Source: Paenibacillus borealis
GTDB taxonomy: Bacteria; Bacillota; Bacilli; Paenibacillales; Paenibacillaceae
Direction: 5' to 3'
Assembly (NCBI RefSeq): GCF_000758665.1
Contig: NZ_CP009285.1
Span: 4,464,001 to 4,528,000 of the forward strand
DNA: 64,000 bases
The notes under the pieces are model-generated. The model was not told the DNA's origin. It searched no databases and worked only from the letters and a program-made list of their open reading frames with translations. The first letter of the stretch is position 1; every line of letters begins with the position of its first letter. This document shows, piece by piece, positions 37,614 through 45,565 of this stretch. A program made the position numbers and the translations under genes.

Positions 37614-39362
37614 TTAAGCCTCCTTAATGCTGTCATAGGGACATACCTGCTGGCAGATGCTGCAGCCCTTGCAATCCATCTGATCGATGATGATTTGCCG
37701 GTCCACGATTTTGATTGCCGAGCAGCCCAGCATGGTGCATTTTTTGCAATTTACACAGGTAACATTGTCAATGACGTATTTATTTTTGGGTTCCGCTTTG
37801 CTTTTGAGAAGTTCACAAGGATGTCTGGAGATGATTACGAATGGTTCAGTGCTGAGCTTGGCTGTGTCCACACACTGCTGTGTTTCTTGGAGGTTGGTGG
37901 GGTCTAATATTCTGAGGTTGTCCGGTTTAATGCCCAGTGCGAGCACGATATCTTCAATCCGTATAGCTTCCGACGTGCTGCCCTGCAGCGTGCGTCCGGT
38001 GCCCGGGTTCTCCTGATTGCCGGTCATAGATGTGGAGCGATTGTCCAGGATACAGATGACAATCGGGGTCTTGTTGTAGACTGCGTTCAGCAGTCCGGTC
38101 ATACCCGAGTGAAAAAAGGTGGAATCCCCAATGAAGGCAAACACCTTCTTGCCCATCGGTTTGAAATCCTGTGTCCGCTGCATGCCCGTTGCCATTGAGA
38201 TGGAAGCGCCCATGCAGAGTACGGTGTCGAGCGCCTTGATCGGCTCGGTGCCGCCCAGCGTGTAGCAGCCGATATCTCCGGCGGCAATGATGTCCCTGTG
38301 CTGCTTGACGGCGCTGTACAATCCGAGATAACCGCAGCCTGCGCACAGCCTTGGCGGCCTTGGCGGCACGTTCACTCCCTCATAGCAGCCGATCTCTTCG
38401 CGGGTGATCGCTTTTCTGATAATTTCCGGATTCAGCTCGCCGCAGACAGGAATGATATCCTTGCCGGTGCAGGCAATCCCCATCGCTTTAAGTGAGGTTT
38501 CGATGAATGGCTCGCCTTCCTCGACCACATAGATTGTTTTGACCCATGCAGCGAATTCTTTGGCCTTCTCGTCCGGAAAAGGATAACTCATGCCCAGCTT
38601 CAGCACGGATACCGTATCTCCGAACACTTCCTTGACATATTGATAGGATATTCCGCTTGTCACAATGCCGATCTCCGGGGAGCTGTACTCTATTACATTT
38701 AGAGGGGAAGAATTGGAGTAGGCCTGAATGTCCAGAAGATTCGCTTCAATTTCCAGATGCCGCTTTCTGGAGATGGCCGGAAGGAGCAGCCTGTCCAGTT
38801 TATTTTTCTTATAGGTCTTGAATTTCTCCTCCACCGCCAAGTCTTCCCGGAAATGAACAATCCCCTTCGAATGGGACACCCGGGTTGTCGTCCTGAACAG
38901 GACGGGGGTGTTGAAGCGCTCGCTGATCTCGTAGGCTTCGAGAATCATATCTTTGCATTCCTGGGAGCTGGTCGGCTCGAGCAGCGGCATCTTGGCATGA
39001 CTGGCATAAATGCGGTTGTCCTGTTCGTTCTGGGAGGAATGGATCCCCGGATCATCTGCCGAAACAATAACCAGACCGGCATTCACACCTTCATAGGTCA
39101 TATTGAACAGCGGGTCTGCCGCCACATTCACCCCTACGTGCTTCATAGTGGTCAGACTGCGGATACCGGCGATACAGGCGCCTGCTGCTACTTCCAGGGC
39201 TACCTTTTCGTTAGGTGCCCATTCGGCATATACGCCTTCGTAGACACTGATGCTCTCGACAATTTCCGTGCTCGGTGTACCGGGATAGGATGAAATGATT
39301 TTACAATTTGCTTCATAAGCGCCTCTGGCAATTGCCTCATTACCCATCATTAGAGCTTTCAT
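37614..39362 (-). CDS. iorA: Indolepyruvate:ferredoxin oxidoreductase, alpha subunit (TPP, 2x[4Fe-4S])
   Basis: 582 residues. The N-terminal pyrimidine-binding domain has SYPGTPSTEI and QNEQDNR motifs. The C-terminal TPP domain has CAGCGYLG and GDSTFFHSGMTGLLNAVYN. The last ~45 residues form a ferredoxin-like domain (CVNCKKCTMLGC and CKGCSICQQVCP) able to bind two [4Fe-4S] clusters. Domain order and length fit IorA of archaea and anaerobes. It is the first gene of the operon that continues into iorB and PKS1-6. SD AGAGGA precedes the ATG. The enzyme should make arylacetyl-CoA from transaminated aromatic amino acids. It is oxygen-sensitive in characterised relatives, so its presence at the head of a PKS operon is notable. 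No ferredoxin gene is visible nearby. Confidence 0.95.
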   Translation of the reverse strand: MKALMMGNEAIARGAYEANCKIISSYPGTPSTEIVESISVYEGVYAEWAPNEKVALEVAAGACIAGIRSLTTMKHVGVNVAADPLFNMTYEGVNAGLVIVSADDPGIHSSQNEQDNRIYASHAKMPLLEPTSSQECKDMILEAYEISERFNTPVLFRTTTRVSHSKGIVHFREDLAVEEKFKTYKKNKLDRLLLPAISRKRHLEIEANLLDIQAYSNSSPLNVIEYSSPEIGIVTSGISYQYVKEVFGDTVSVLKLGMSYPFPDEKAKEFAAWVKTIYVVEEGEPFIETSLKAMGIACTGKDIIPVCGELNPEIIRKAITREEIGCYEGVNVPPRPPRLCAGCGYLGLYSAVKQHRDIIAAGDIGCYTLGGTEPIKALDTVLCMGASISMATGMQRTQDFKPMGKKVFAFIGDSTFFHSGMTGLLNAVYNKTPIVICILDNRSTSMTGNQENPGTGRTLQGSTSEAIRIEDIVLALGIKPDNLRILDPTNLQETQQCVDTAKLSTEPFVIISRHPCELLKSKAEPKNKYVIDNVTCVNCKKCTMLGCSAIKIVDRQIIIDQMDCKGCSICQQVCPYDSIKEA

Positions 39363-39770
39363 CGGATCGTCCTCTCGTTCATCTCATTTAACAGAATCGC
39401 GCGGCTGCATTATTCCCAAATGCAAGTTTACATAATTAACAATAATAGGTTTTTACTACTTGTTTATAGGCTATTATCAATAATATAGTGTGACTATTAA
39501 TTTTGTTACTTTTTTTTAATAAATTCCGCCTTTTAGGTTCCTTAATCTGCTAATTTTCACAAAATTGAAATAATTAAAAAGCCTGCACCCTTATATTGCA
39601 GACTTTTCAAATTAAAACGTATATTTATCTATTATTGAAAATATTGTCGTTTCCATTCTCTCTGGATTTATTCGCTAATGCTTGACTGAAGTGATTTGCA
39701 AAACAACAAAAAAGCGGATGCACCACGAGCCTGAAACCAGTCCTGGACTGCCGCTTATTGGGAAGAACGA
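39363..39770. other. AT-rich intergenic region upstream of the ior-PKS operon
   Basis: About 400 bp with no credible gene. It must contain the promoter of the ior-PKS operon (reading left), but I find no hexamer pair with good spacing. AT-rich dyads are present, including ATAGT-GTG-ACTAT near 39486-39498 and a CTATTAT/ATAATA repeat just before it; either could be an operator. A terminator hairpin for the gene to the right is annotated separately. Confidence 0.5.
39576..39608 (-). terminator. Rho-independent terminator after the 63-aa membrane protein gene
   Basis: Inverted repeat AAAAGtCTGCA / TGCAGgCTTTTT when read on the minus strand, loop of about 9 bases, followed by a T run. It insulates the ior-PKS promoter region from the small gene at 39771-39962. 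Confidence 0.7.
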
Positions 39771-39962
39771 TCAAAAGATCCACATGATCACAAAAATGAA
39801 AAAGGCAATGACAGCTATTGCAATAACCAGATCGGATATCTGTCTCCATAAGCCTGGAGGGCCTTCAGTGTGATACTTCTGCGCATTCACGTCATGGTTG
39901 GCTTTATGCCCGCCGGGATCAGTCGAATTCGCGTGAGGTCCCGGATTAAAGAAGTCAGTCAT
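39771..39962 (-). CDS. Small single-pass membrane protein, unknown function
   Basis: 63 residues. The ATG at 39962 is preceded by AAGGAGGTGATC, a near-complete anti-SD match, so translation should be strong; an in-frame ATG 33 bases upstream is rejected. The N-terminal 45 residues are polar and rich in His, Asn and Gly (DPGGHKANHDVNAQ). The C-terminal ~18 residues are a hydrophobic helix (VIAIAVIAFFIFVIMWIF). A TATAAT lies shortly upstream of the SD as a possible -10. I do not recognise the family. The strong SD and terminator support a real gene. Confidence 0.7.
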   Translation of the reverse strand: MTDFFNPGPHANSTDPGGHKANHDVNAQKYHTEGPPGLWRQISDLVIAIAVIAFFIFVIMWIF

Positions 39963-40036
39963 GTGATCACCTCCTTCTCCATGATTATACACCATCTAAT
40001 CTTACATATGATTCGTTTGCGTGCAACATTATCTTG

Positions 40037-40381
40037 TTAAAAAGCGATCTGCACTGAGCCGTCCTCGTAAATATCAACCCGCTGGGTGCATAGCAGCATC
40101 CCAAGTCCGGAAGCGGTGCCTTTGACCTTCAGATCCTGCTGTCTGCGTTCCCACAGCTCCCGGTCGTGAATGATGTCATACAAGTAGTAGCTCTCAGCGT
40201 TAGCGGCTTCCATCTCCTCTACGAAGATGAATTCGCCCGGGAACATCCCGCGAAACCACTGGGCTGCTTCCAGGTGAGAGCCGAATGCCGGAAGATCCTG
40301 CTCAAAGCGCTCTGACAGATAGCGCTGCTTCAGCCGGCCGATTCTTACATAATACTTTTCAAGATTGTGCGGAGTGATCAC
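40037..40381 (-). CDS. Hypothetical protein, 114 aa
   Basis: The GTG start is preceded by GAGGGGG at about 7 bases. The protein is soluble, with no membrane segment or signal peptide, and carries several Tyr/Glu/Arg-rich helices (LEKYYVRIGRLKQRYL; RELWERRQQDLKV). It is divergent from the L7/L12-like gene at 40583 with about 200 bp between them. I do not recognise a family. Confidence 0.7.
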   Translation of the reverse strand: MITPHNLEKYYVRIGRLKQRYLSERFEQDLPAFGSHLEAAQWFRGMFPGEFIFVEEMEAANAESYYLYDIIHDRELWERRQQDLKVKGTASGLGMLLCTQRVDIYEDGSVQIAF

Positions 40382-40582
40382 CGGTAAACCCCCTCGTCTG
40401 CATGAATATTTGAAATTCGCATAAAAATATCATAATTTTATGGAGAAGGATATGACATTCTGCATGAGTCAGGCTGCAACATTCAGGAGTGAAGTGTTCA
40501 TTCTTCTCCTTATCGGGTAGTAAGATATGATAGCATTTGTACTTCGATCGATGCTTATGAATGGCAGGAAGGAGCATCACCA

Positions 40583-40942
40583 ATGGATAATACGGATATT
40601 ATCGCGATTCTGGCTTTGGTTCTTGCATTGCTGCTTATGTTAAGCGTGTTCAGCCTAAAAAAGCGTGTAGCAGAGCTTGAGTCTCAATTGGCGCAGAGGG
40701 ACGCATATGGGGGATCTGCAGGGAATACTATGGCTGCGGGAAACCGGATGGCCGGCATTCCGACCCCGCTGTTCGTGCAGAATCCGGAGATCGCTCCTGA
40801 CCTGGAGCGGAGGCTGCATCTGCTGCTCGCCGAGGGCAAGAAGATTCAGGCGATTAAGGTGATGCGGGAAGCTCGGAATCTATCCCTGAAGGATGCCAAG
40901 GACTTCATCGACAATCTGGAACAGGGCGGCACCTTCCGCTGA
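40583..40942 (+). CDS. Membrane-anchored protein with ribosomal L7/L12 C-terminal-like domain
   Basis: 119 residues. SD AGGAAGGAG precedes the ATG. One N-terminal transmembrane helix (about residues 6-24) is followed by a short coiled segment (KKRVAELESQLAQ). The C-terminal ~45 residues have the L7/L12 C-terminal pattern KKIQAIKVMREARNLSLKDAKDFIDNL. Such proteins are common in Bacillales and of unknown role. It is monocistronic, ending in a strong hairpin. Confidence 0.85.
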   Translation: MDNTDIIAILALVLALLLMLSVFSLKKRVAELESQLAQRDAYGGSAGNTMAAGNRMAGIPTPLFVQNPEIAPDLERRLHLLLAEGKKIQAIKVMREARNLSLKDAKDFIDNLEQGGTFR

Positions 40943-40952
40943 GTCCCGCAGA

Positions 40953-40994
40953 AATGACCTCATCCTCCACTTGAGTGTGGAAGCTGAGGTCATT
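40953..40994. terminator. Bidirectional terminator hairpin
   Basis: Perfect 10-base arms AATGACCTCA / TGAGGTCATT with further pairing inside (TCCAC/GTGGA), between the convergent genes at 40583-40942 and 41012-41320. Confidence 0.85.
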
Positions 40995-41011
40995 TGTGTT
41001 AGCATATCTGT

Positions 41012-41320
41012 TCAGCGGATATAATTGTCCAGCGCCTTGTTCAGATCTTCGAGCACTTTATCCTGATTGCCGTGATGAACCGCTTTGACCACACAGTTCT
41101 CCAAGTGATCCTTCAACAGCAGCTTTGCCGCTTTGTCCAGCGCCTTCTGAACCGCTGCAATCTGCAGCAGCACCTCGGAGCAGTCACGATCCTCAGCGGT
41201 CATCTCCTTCACCGCACGGACATGGCCTTCAATGCGGGCCAGCCGGTTAACGATCTGCTTGCGGTATTTATGTTCATAATCCTCGTCATGCTGGTGGGAT
41301 TCGCTTGCTTCCTGTTCCAT
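41012..41320 (-). CDS. CsoR/RcnR-family metal-responsive repressor
   Basis: 102 residues of the DUF156 all-helical family. The metal ligand set Cys47-x24-His72-x3-Cys76 is the spacing of Cu(I)-sensing CsoR proteins. The N-terminus is His/Glu-rich (ESHQHDEDYEHK) and could bind additional metal. It lies just downstream of a P1B-4-type ATPase whose promoter carries a C-run/G-run palindrome typical of this family's operators, so it probably represses that pump. It has its own extended -10 promoter. The metal sensed cannot be read from the sequence; the neighbour suggests Co, Ni or Fe rather than only Cu. Confidence 0.9.
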   Translation of the reverse strand: MEQEASESHQHDEDYEHKYRKQIVNRLARIEGHVRAVKEMTAEDRDCSEVLLQIAAVQKALDKAAKLLLKDHLENCVVKAVHHGNQDKVLEDLNKALDNYIR

Positions 41321-41375
41321 AGTTACACCCCGGCTTCTGTTCTGTCTTCATAAGGTGAGCGTACCCTGCCTGTGT

Positions 41376-41384
41376 ATTATAACA
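41376..41384 (-). promoter_or_regulatory. Extended -10 promoter of the CsoR-family gene
   Basis: Reading on the minus strand: TGTTATAAT, a perfect TGn extended -10 box, about 55 bases before the start codon. No good -35, as is usual for extended -10 promoters. Confidence 0.6.
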
Positions 41385-41435
41385 AGAAAGCGGGAACTGA
41401 ATCTACCTTGAAGAGGTATACTTATCCGGCTTCTG

Positions 41436-43343
41436 TTACCGCAGCAGCCGTAGCCCGCTCAGAATGACTGCCAGGGTGCTGCCCTCATGGCTGACCACCC
41501 CTGACGGGAGGTTAATCCCACCGGCGAAATTGGATAAGACCAGAATTAGAATAACGGCCAAGGCAAAGGAGATATTCTGCTTAATAACCCGGCTGGTACG
41601 TCTGCCGAGCATAATGGCGTAAGGGACTAAGGTAATATCATCGTTCATGAGCACCACATTTGCTGTCTCCAGTGCCACATCGCTCCCGGCAGCCCCCATG
41701 GCAATTCCTACAGACGCCGCAGCAAGTGCCGGAGCGTCATTGACACCGTCTCCGACCATCGCCACCTTGCCATACGCCTGATTGAGCTTGCGGATCACTT
41801 CGAGCTTGCCGTCCGGCAGCCTCCCCGCATAGATCTCCTCAATTCCGGCTAATCTTCCAATAGCCTCCGCTGTATGCTGTGCATCTCCGGTGAGCATTAC
41901 GACGCGCTTGTTCATCTGCTTCAGCTGACGGACCGCATCTAAGGCCTGGGAGCGGAGAATATCCTGGACGGCGAACATGCCTGCATACCTGCCGCCCAGT
42001 TCAACGAACACCACCGTCTTGCCTTCAGATTCCAGTGCGGTCGCTTGCTTCAGCTGTTCGTCTGTTAGAGCAAGGCCAAGCAGCAGCTCTCTTTTGCCAA
42101 GTCTGCAGGGGATGCCGTTCACCTGTCCGCTGACTCCCATACCTGTTACAGCCTGCATGGCGGAAGCCGGTTCAAGCGTAATCCCCTTGTTCTCAGCATA
42201 ATCAACGACCGCCTTGGCAATCGGATGCTGTGACAGCTTCTCCAGCGAAGCCGCCAGAAGCAGCAGCTCCTCTACCGCGAATCCTTCCGCTGGACGGATA
42301 TCGGTCAATTTGGGTTTGCCTTCAGTGAGGGTACCGGTTTTGTCAAAAACGACTGTACTGACATTGCCGATCTGCTCCAGATGAATCCCGCCTTTGAACA
42401 GCACACCTTTGCGTGCGGCATTAGAAATACCTGAGAGAATGGCCGGCATAATCGAGGAAACGAGCGCACAGGGTGAAGCGACGACGAGAAAGATCATCGC
42501 CCGGTAGATTGTAGCCTCCCACGTCCAGTGCAGCAGAAATGGAGGCAGCACCATCAGCAGGATGGCGATACCTACAACGCTTTTGGCATATATTCCTTCG
42601 AACCGCTCCACAAACAGCTGACTTGGCGGAAGTTCATTCTTCGCCTCTTGTACCATATGTATAATCCGTGAGAGCAATGTATCCTCCGCCGCCTGAGTTA
42701 CCCTAATGCACAGCGCACCTTGTCCGTTCATCGTTCCGGCAAATACAGCATCATCCAGCGTCTTGTCTACGGGATTCGCTTCACCGGTTATCGTCGCCTG
42801 ATCGACCCCGGAGCTCCCTTCAGTGATGATGCCATCACAGGGAATGCGCTCACCGGGCCGGACCCGCACGATATCTCCTTTTTGCAGTACGGAAGCCTGA
42901 ATCTTCTCTTCCTGCCCGTTAATCAGCCGCACCGCTTCTTCCGGACGGTATTTCAGAATGGCAGCGATATCCTGATTGGTCTTCTCCATGGAGTAATCCT
43001 CCAGTGCACCGCTCAGACAAAAGATGAAGATCAGCACTGCGCCGTCCAACCAGTAGCCGATGCTTGCCGCCCCGACAGCCGCCACCACCATCAGCAGATC
43101 TACATCCAGATCCTTCTCTTTAATCAATGTCTCCAGCCCTTCCCAGGCTTTACGGTATCCGCCGACGGCATAAGCCAGCACGAATATGACCACCGCGCCT
43201 GCCCCATAACCCATATGCTCCAGACTCCAGGCAAGACCGATCAACACCAGACAGGCAGCAGCAATCAGAATCCCGCCGTTCTTATCCCAAATAGTCTTCC
43301 AGGACGCTGCTTTCTCAGGTTTCTCCAGCATATATTCCACCAT
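41436..43343 (-). CDS. P1B-4-type heavy-metal-transporting ATPase (Co/Fe/Zn/Cd efflux)
   Basis: 635 residues from the ATG at 43343; the open frame extends upstream to 43388, but that stretch overlaps the likely promoter. TM4 motif SPC (VVASPCALVSS), phosphorylation site DKTGTLTEG, ATP-binding HP motif (SQHPIAKA), hinge GDGVNDAPA, and the C-terminal HEGST. The pairing of SPC with HEG(G)ST defines P1B-4 pumps such as CoaT, CtpD and PfeT/ZosA. No N-terminal metal-binding domain. It probably exports Co(II) or Fe(II) across the membrane. Promoter: TTTACA-18-TATATT with a CsoR-type palindrome in the spacer and a Fur/PerR-like box just downstream. It is followed by the CsoR-family gene. Confidence 0.92.
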   Translation of the reverse strand: MVEYMLEKPEKAASWKTIWDKNGGILIAAACLVLIGLAWSLEHMGYGAGAVVIFVLAYAVGGYRKAWEGLETLIKEKDLDVDLLMVVAAVGAASIGYWLDGAVLIFIFCLSGALEDYSMEKTNQDIAAILKYRPEEAVRLINGQEEKIQASVLQKGDIVRVRPGERIPCDGIITEGSSGVDQATITGEANPVDKTLDDAVFAGTMNGQGALCIRVTQAAEDTLLSRIIHMVQEAKNELPPSQLFVERFEGIYAKSVVGIAILLMVLPPFLLHWTWEATIYRAMIFLVVASPCALVSSIMPAILSGISNAARKGVLFKGGIHLEQIGNVSTVVFDKTGTLTEGKPKLTDIRPAEGFAVEELLLLAASLEKLSQHPIAKAVVDYAENKGITLEPASAMQAVTGMGVSGQVNGIPCRLGKRELLLGLALTDEQLKQATALESEGKTVVFVELGGRYAGMFAVQDILRSQALDAVRQLKQMNKRVVMLTGDAQHTAEAIGRLAGIEEIYAGRLPDGKLEVIRKLNQAYGKVAMVGDGVNDAPALAAASVGIAMGAAGSDVALETANVVLMNDDITLVPYAIMLGRRTSRVIKQNISFALAVILILVLSNFAGGINLPSGVVSHEGSTLAVILSGLRLLR

Positions 43344-43372
43344 TACCTCCACTCCCGTTCCTCTGTAGTTAA

Positions 43373-43387
43373 TGAGAACTATTATCA
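43373..43387. promoter_or_regulatory. Fur/PerR-like box near the ATPase transcription start
   Basis: The 15-mer TGAGAACTATTATCA matches the 7-1-7 Fur consensus TGATAATnATTATCA at 12 of 14 positions (one half-site perfect). PerR is also possible because the boxes overlap in sequence. Confidence 0.45.
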
Positions 43388-43388
43388 T

Positions 43389-43418
43389 AATATATCCCCC
43401 TGGGGGGCATATTGTAAA
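43389..43418 (-). promoter_or_regulatory. Promoter of the P1B-4 ATPase with CsoR-type operator in the spacer
   Basis: -35 TTTACA (43413-43418), 18-base spacer, -10 TATATT (43389-43394). The spacer is almost entirely the palindrome ATATCCCCC-TG-GGGGCATAT (43392-43412), the C/G-run inverted repeat typical of CsoR/RcnR-family operators. Confidence 0.65.
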
Positions 43419-43443
43419 TGACTTTAGATCCGAATTTTATGAC

Positions 43444-43480
43444 AAAAAAAAGATGATCTCTGAATATTCCGAGATCATCC
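43444..43480 (-). terminator. Rho-independent terminator of the GntR-ABC operon
   Basis: Arms GATGATCTC / GAGATCATC with a 10-base loop, followed on the minus strand by eight T. It lies just beyond the permease stop codon. Confidence 0.9.
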
Positions 43481-43499
43481 GGGGAGCTAACGGTTGGGG

Positions 43500-44138
43500 C
43501 TATACATCCTTTTTCACGAAAATCCGCAGGGAAAGCAGATATGAGCCATAGATGATAACAAGATAAGCCAACACACCGATGACAGCAGACAGGACATTGT
43601 CCACCCTGCCGGTCTGAATCCAATCTGAAAGTGCCGGAAACCGCTCAATCACACTATGTAATGCTGTTAAATTGAGCATGATCAGCATAATAAAGACGAA
43701 ATTTACCACCTGCATCCCTTTTTGGCCCAGCCAGTAGTATAGCGGTAAATAGAAAGAAGCGATCAGCGGAAAAGCTGCCATCGAAAGTCCGAGCTCCCTC
43801 CAGCGCAGCGGGGCATCCAGCTTGCCCGTCGCGATCGCAAACACATACAGCATCAGAGTGCAGATGAGGCTGAACATCGAGAAAGGAATGAGCGATAAAT
43901 ACTTAGCCAGAATCAGCCGCTGCCTCGGTACCGGAAGACTGACGAGAAACTTCTGGTTGTTATGCTGCATATCGATTGTACAGGAGTTGATGATCAGCAG
44001 CATTGCCGGAAACAGGGAGAATAAGGTATAAGCCTCCGCATTCGTATATCCCATAAGCACATAATACGGGATCAGCAGCAGTACGAATTTCCGGGTAAGC
44101 ATGAAGTCTTTGCGGATCAGATGCAGGGAGCTATACAT
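43500..44138 (-). CDS. ABC-2-type transporter permease
   Basis: 212 residues from the ATG at 44138, chosen because AAGGA lies 10 bases upstream; a GTG at 44147 is too close to the SD. Six or so hydrophobic segments (e.g. FVLLLIPYYVLMGY, LIASFYLPLYYWLG, VVNFVFIMLIMLNL) and the cytoplasmic LVSLPVPRQRLILAKYL motif of ABC-2 membrane proteins. It overlaps the ATPase gene. Last gene of the GntR-ABC operon, ahead of a terminator. Substrate unknown; YtrA-type operons respond to cell-wall antibiotics in relatives. Confidence 0.87.
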   Translation of the reverse strand: MYSSLHLIRKDFMLTRKFVLLLIPYYVLMGYTNAEAYTLFSLFPAMLLIINSCTIDMQHNNQKFLVSLPVPRQRLILAKYLSLIPFSMFSLICTLMLYVFAIATGKLDAPLRWRELGLSMAAFPLIASFYLPLYYWLGQKGMQVVNFVFIMLIMLNLTALHSVIERFPALSDWIQTGRVDNVLSAVIGVLAYLVIIYGSYLLSLRIFVKKDV

Positions 44139-45000
44139 GCGTTTCACTTCCTTTTACCGTAAAATACATAATCTCTTCAAGTGTAGGGGTCTCGCAGATA
44201 GCGGTATCCCTGAAATAACGTTCACCCTCTGTACGGTTGCTGATAAGACCCTCGAAGCCCAGCCCGCTCTCGCGGATGCCGACGAACCAGCGCCGGACAT
44301 CCCGGTCGAGCAGCTCCTTCCCGCCTTTGACCAGCAGATATTGCTCGCTTAGACTCTCCTTCATCTCATTAAAAACAATCCGTCCCTCGTTGATGAATAC
44401 AATATAATCAGCAATCCGGTCCAGATCCATTGTGTTATGGGTGGAGAACAGAATCGACTTCTTCTCGTCCTGAATATGCTCACTGAGCAGCTCCAGCATC
44501 TCTCTGCGGAAGATCGGATCAAGCCCCGAGGTAGGCTCATCCATAATCAGCAGGTCTGCATCATGGGACAGGGCAACTGCGAGCGAGAATTTGATTTTCA
44601 TCCCCTTGGACAAGTCCTTGATCTTCTTGCCGGGCGGAAGCTTGAACAGCTCCTGATATTTCATATATGTATCTTCATTCCACTGGGTGTAGAACGGGGC
44701 CATAACCTTCTTCATCTGTTTGACCGTAAGATTCTCGTAATAGATATTCTCATCCGAGACGTACCCGATCCGCTCCTTGACCGCTGCCTGATTAAGCTGG
44801 TTATTCTGGCCGAACATGAGGATATTGCCCTGATCCGGGTAGATCATGCCCATCATCATTTTGATCAGCGAGGTCTTGCCTGCGCCGTTCGGGCCGATCA
44901 GCCCCGTAATAAATCCCTCCTTGAGGGACAATGAGATATCCCGCAGCTCAAACCGGTCGTAACTCTTGCTTAAGTGGTCTAGCCGAATTACATCACTCAT
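44131..45000 (-). CDS. ABC transporter ATP-binding protein
   Basis: 289 residues. Walker A GPNGAGKTS, signature LSKGMKIKFS (variant of LSGGQ, typical of ABC-2 exporter ATPases), Walker B LLIMDEPTSGLDP, H-loop STHNTMD. The start overlaps the stop of the GntR gene as ATGA, with GAGGAGG 7 bases upstream. Partners with the permease at 43500-44138. The organisation matches YtrA-B-C-type or bacitracin-type exporters, but the substrate is not readable. Confidence 0.92.
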   Translation of the reverse strand: MSDVIRLDHLSKSYDRFELRDISLSLKEGFITGLIGPNGAGKTSLIKMMMGMIYPDQGNILMFGQNNQLNQAAVKERIGYVSDENIYYENLTVKQMKKVMAPFYTQWNEDTYMKYQELFKLPPGKKIKDLSKGMKIKFSLAVALSHDADLLIMDEPTSGLDPIFRREMLELLSEHIQDEKKSILFSTHNTMDLDRIADYIVFINEGRIVFNEMKESLSEQYLLVKGGKELLDRDVRRWFVGIRESGLGFEGLISNRTEGERYFRDTAICETPTLEEIMYFTVKGSETHV

Positions 45001-45377
45001 TCCTGTTCCTCCTCATAGAGCAGTTTCAGCATCTCCGCCAGTTCGGCGTACTCCATGCCCAGCAGCCTGCTCTCATCAATGATTTCTTTCAGCTTGCCCT
45101 CCACAATCCGCAGCCGCTGTTCCCGGATATATTCCTGATCTGCCCCGGAGACAAAAGAGCCCTTGCCGACAATAGAGTTAATCAGCCCTTCTCGCTCCAG
45201 CTCCTCGTAAGCCCGTTTCGTGGTAATGACACTGATCTGCAGCTCTTTGGCCAATAAGCGGATGGATGGCAGCGGTGTACCGGAGACCAGCTCCCCTTGC
45301 AGAATCATCTGTCGGACTTGTCCCACAATCTGGGCGTAGATCGGTTCACCGGACGTACTTGATATCAAAATATTCAT
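44997..45377 (-). CDS. GntR-family transcriptional regulator (YtrA subfamily)
   Basis: 126 residues. Winged helix at the N-terminus (PSIRLLAKELQISVITTKRAYEEL) and a short helical C-terminal tail instead of a ligand domain, as in the YtrA subfamily. First gene of the operon with an ABC ATPase and permease. An 8-8 palindrome overlaps its own -10, which predicts autorepression. Confidence 0.9.
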   Translation of the reverse strand: MNILISSTSGEPIYAQIVGQVRQMILQGELVSGTPLPSIRLLAKELQISVITTKRAYEELEREGLINSIVGKGSFVSGADQEYIREQRLRIVEGKLKEIIDESRLLGMEYAELAEMLKLLYEEEQE

Positions 45378-45416
45378 GCAGCAGCACCAGCGTCCTTTGG
45401 GTTAGTTGTATTTAAT

Positions 45417-45455
45417 GTATATATCTAATATATACAATATGTGCAGTTGTGTCAA
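45417..45455 (-). promoter_or_regulatory. Promoter and GntR operator of the ABC operon
   Basis: -35 TTGACA (45450-45455), exactly 17 bases, -10 TATATT (45427-45432). A perfect palindrome GTATATAT-CTA-ATATATAC (45417-45435) covers the -10. The position and symmetry suit repression by the adjacent GntR protein. Confidence 0.8.
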
Positions 45456-45565
45456 TCCTCTGCTTCGCACTTATTAACTCCGGTAACGTATTGATCGATA
45501 CACTTATGGGAAGTGGTGAAGCTATAGGGAGGCAGAAACCGGTGCCTACACAGAGGGGAGTTCAT

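Noticed and set aside
37606..37636. ATG at 37636 as the iorB start.
   Set aside because: No SD precedes it and it would lie inside iorA; AAGGAGG is placed for the ATG at 37606.
39363..39560. A sigma-A promoter for the ior-PKS operon.
   Set aside because: Many AT-rich hexamers exist but none pairs a good -35 and -10 with 16-18 base spacing, so no site is called.
43343..43388. Longer N-terminus for the P1B-4 ATPase.
   Set aside because: The extension overlaps the likely -10, transcription start and Fur-like box.
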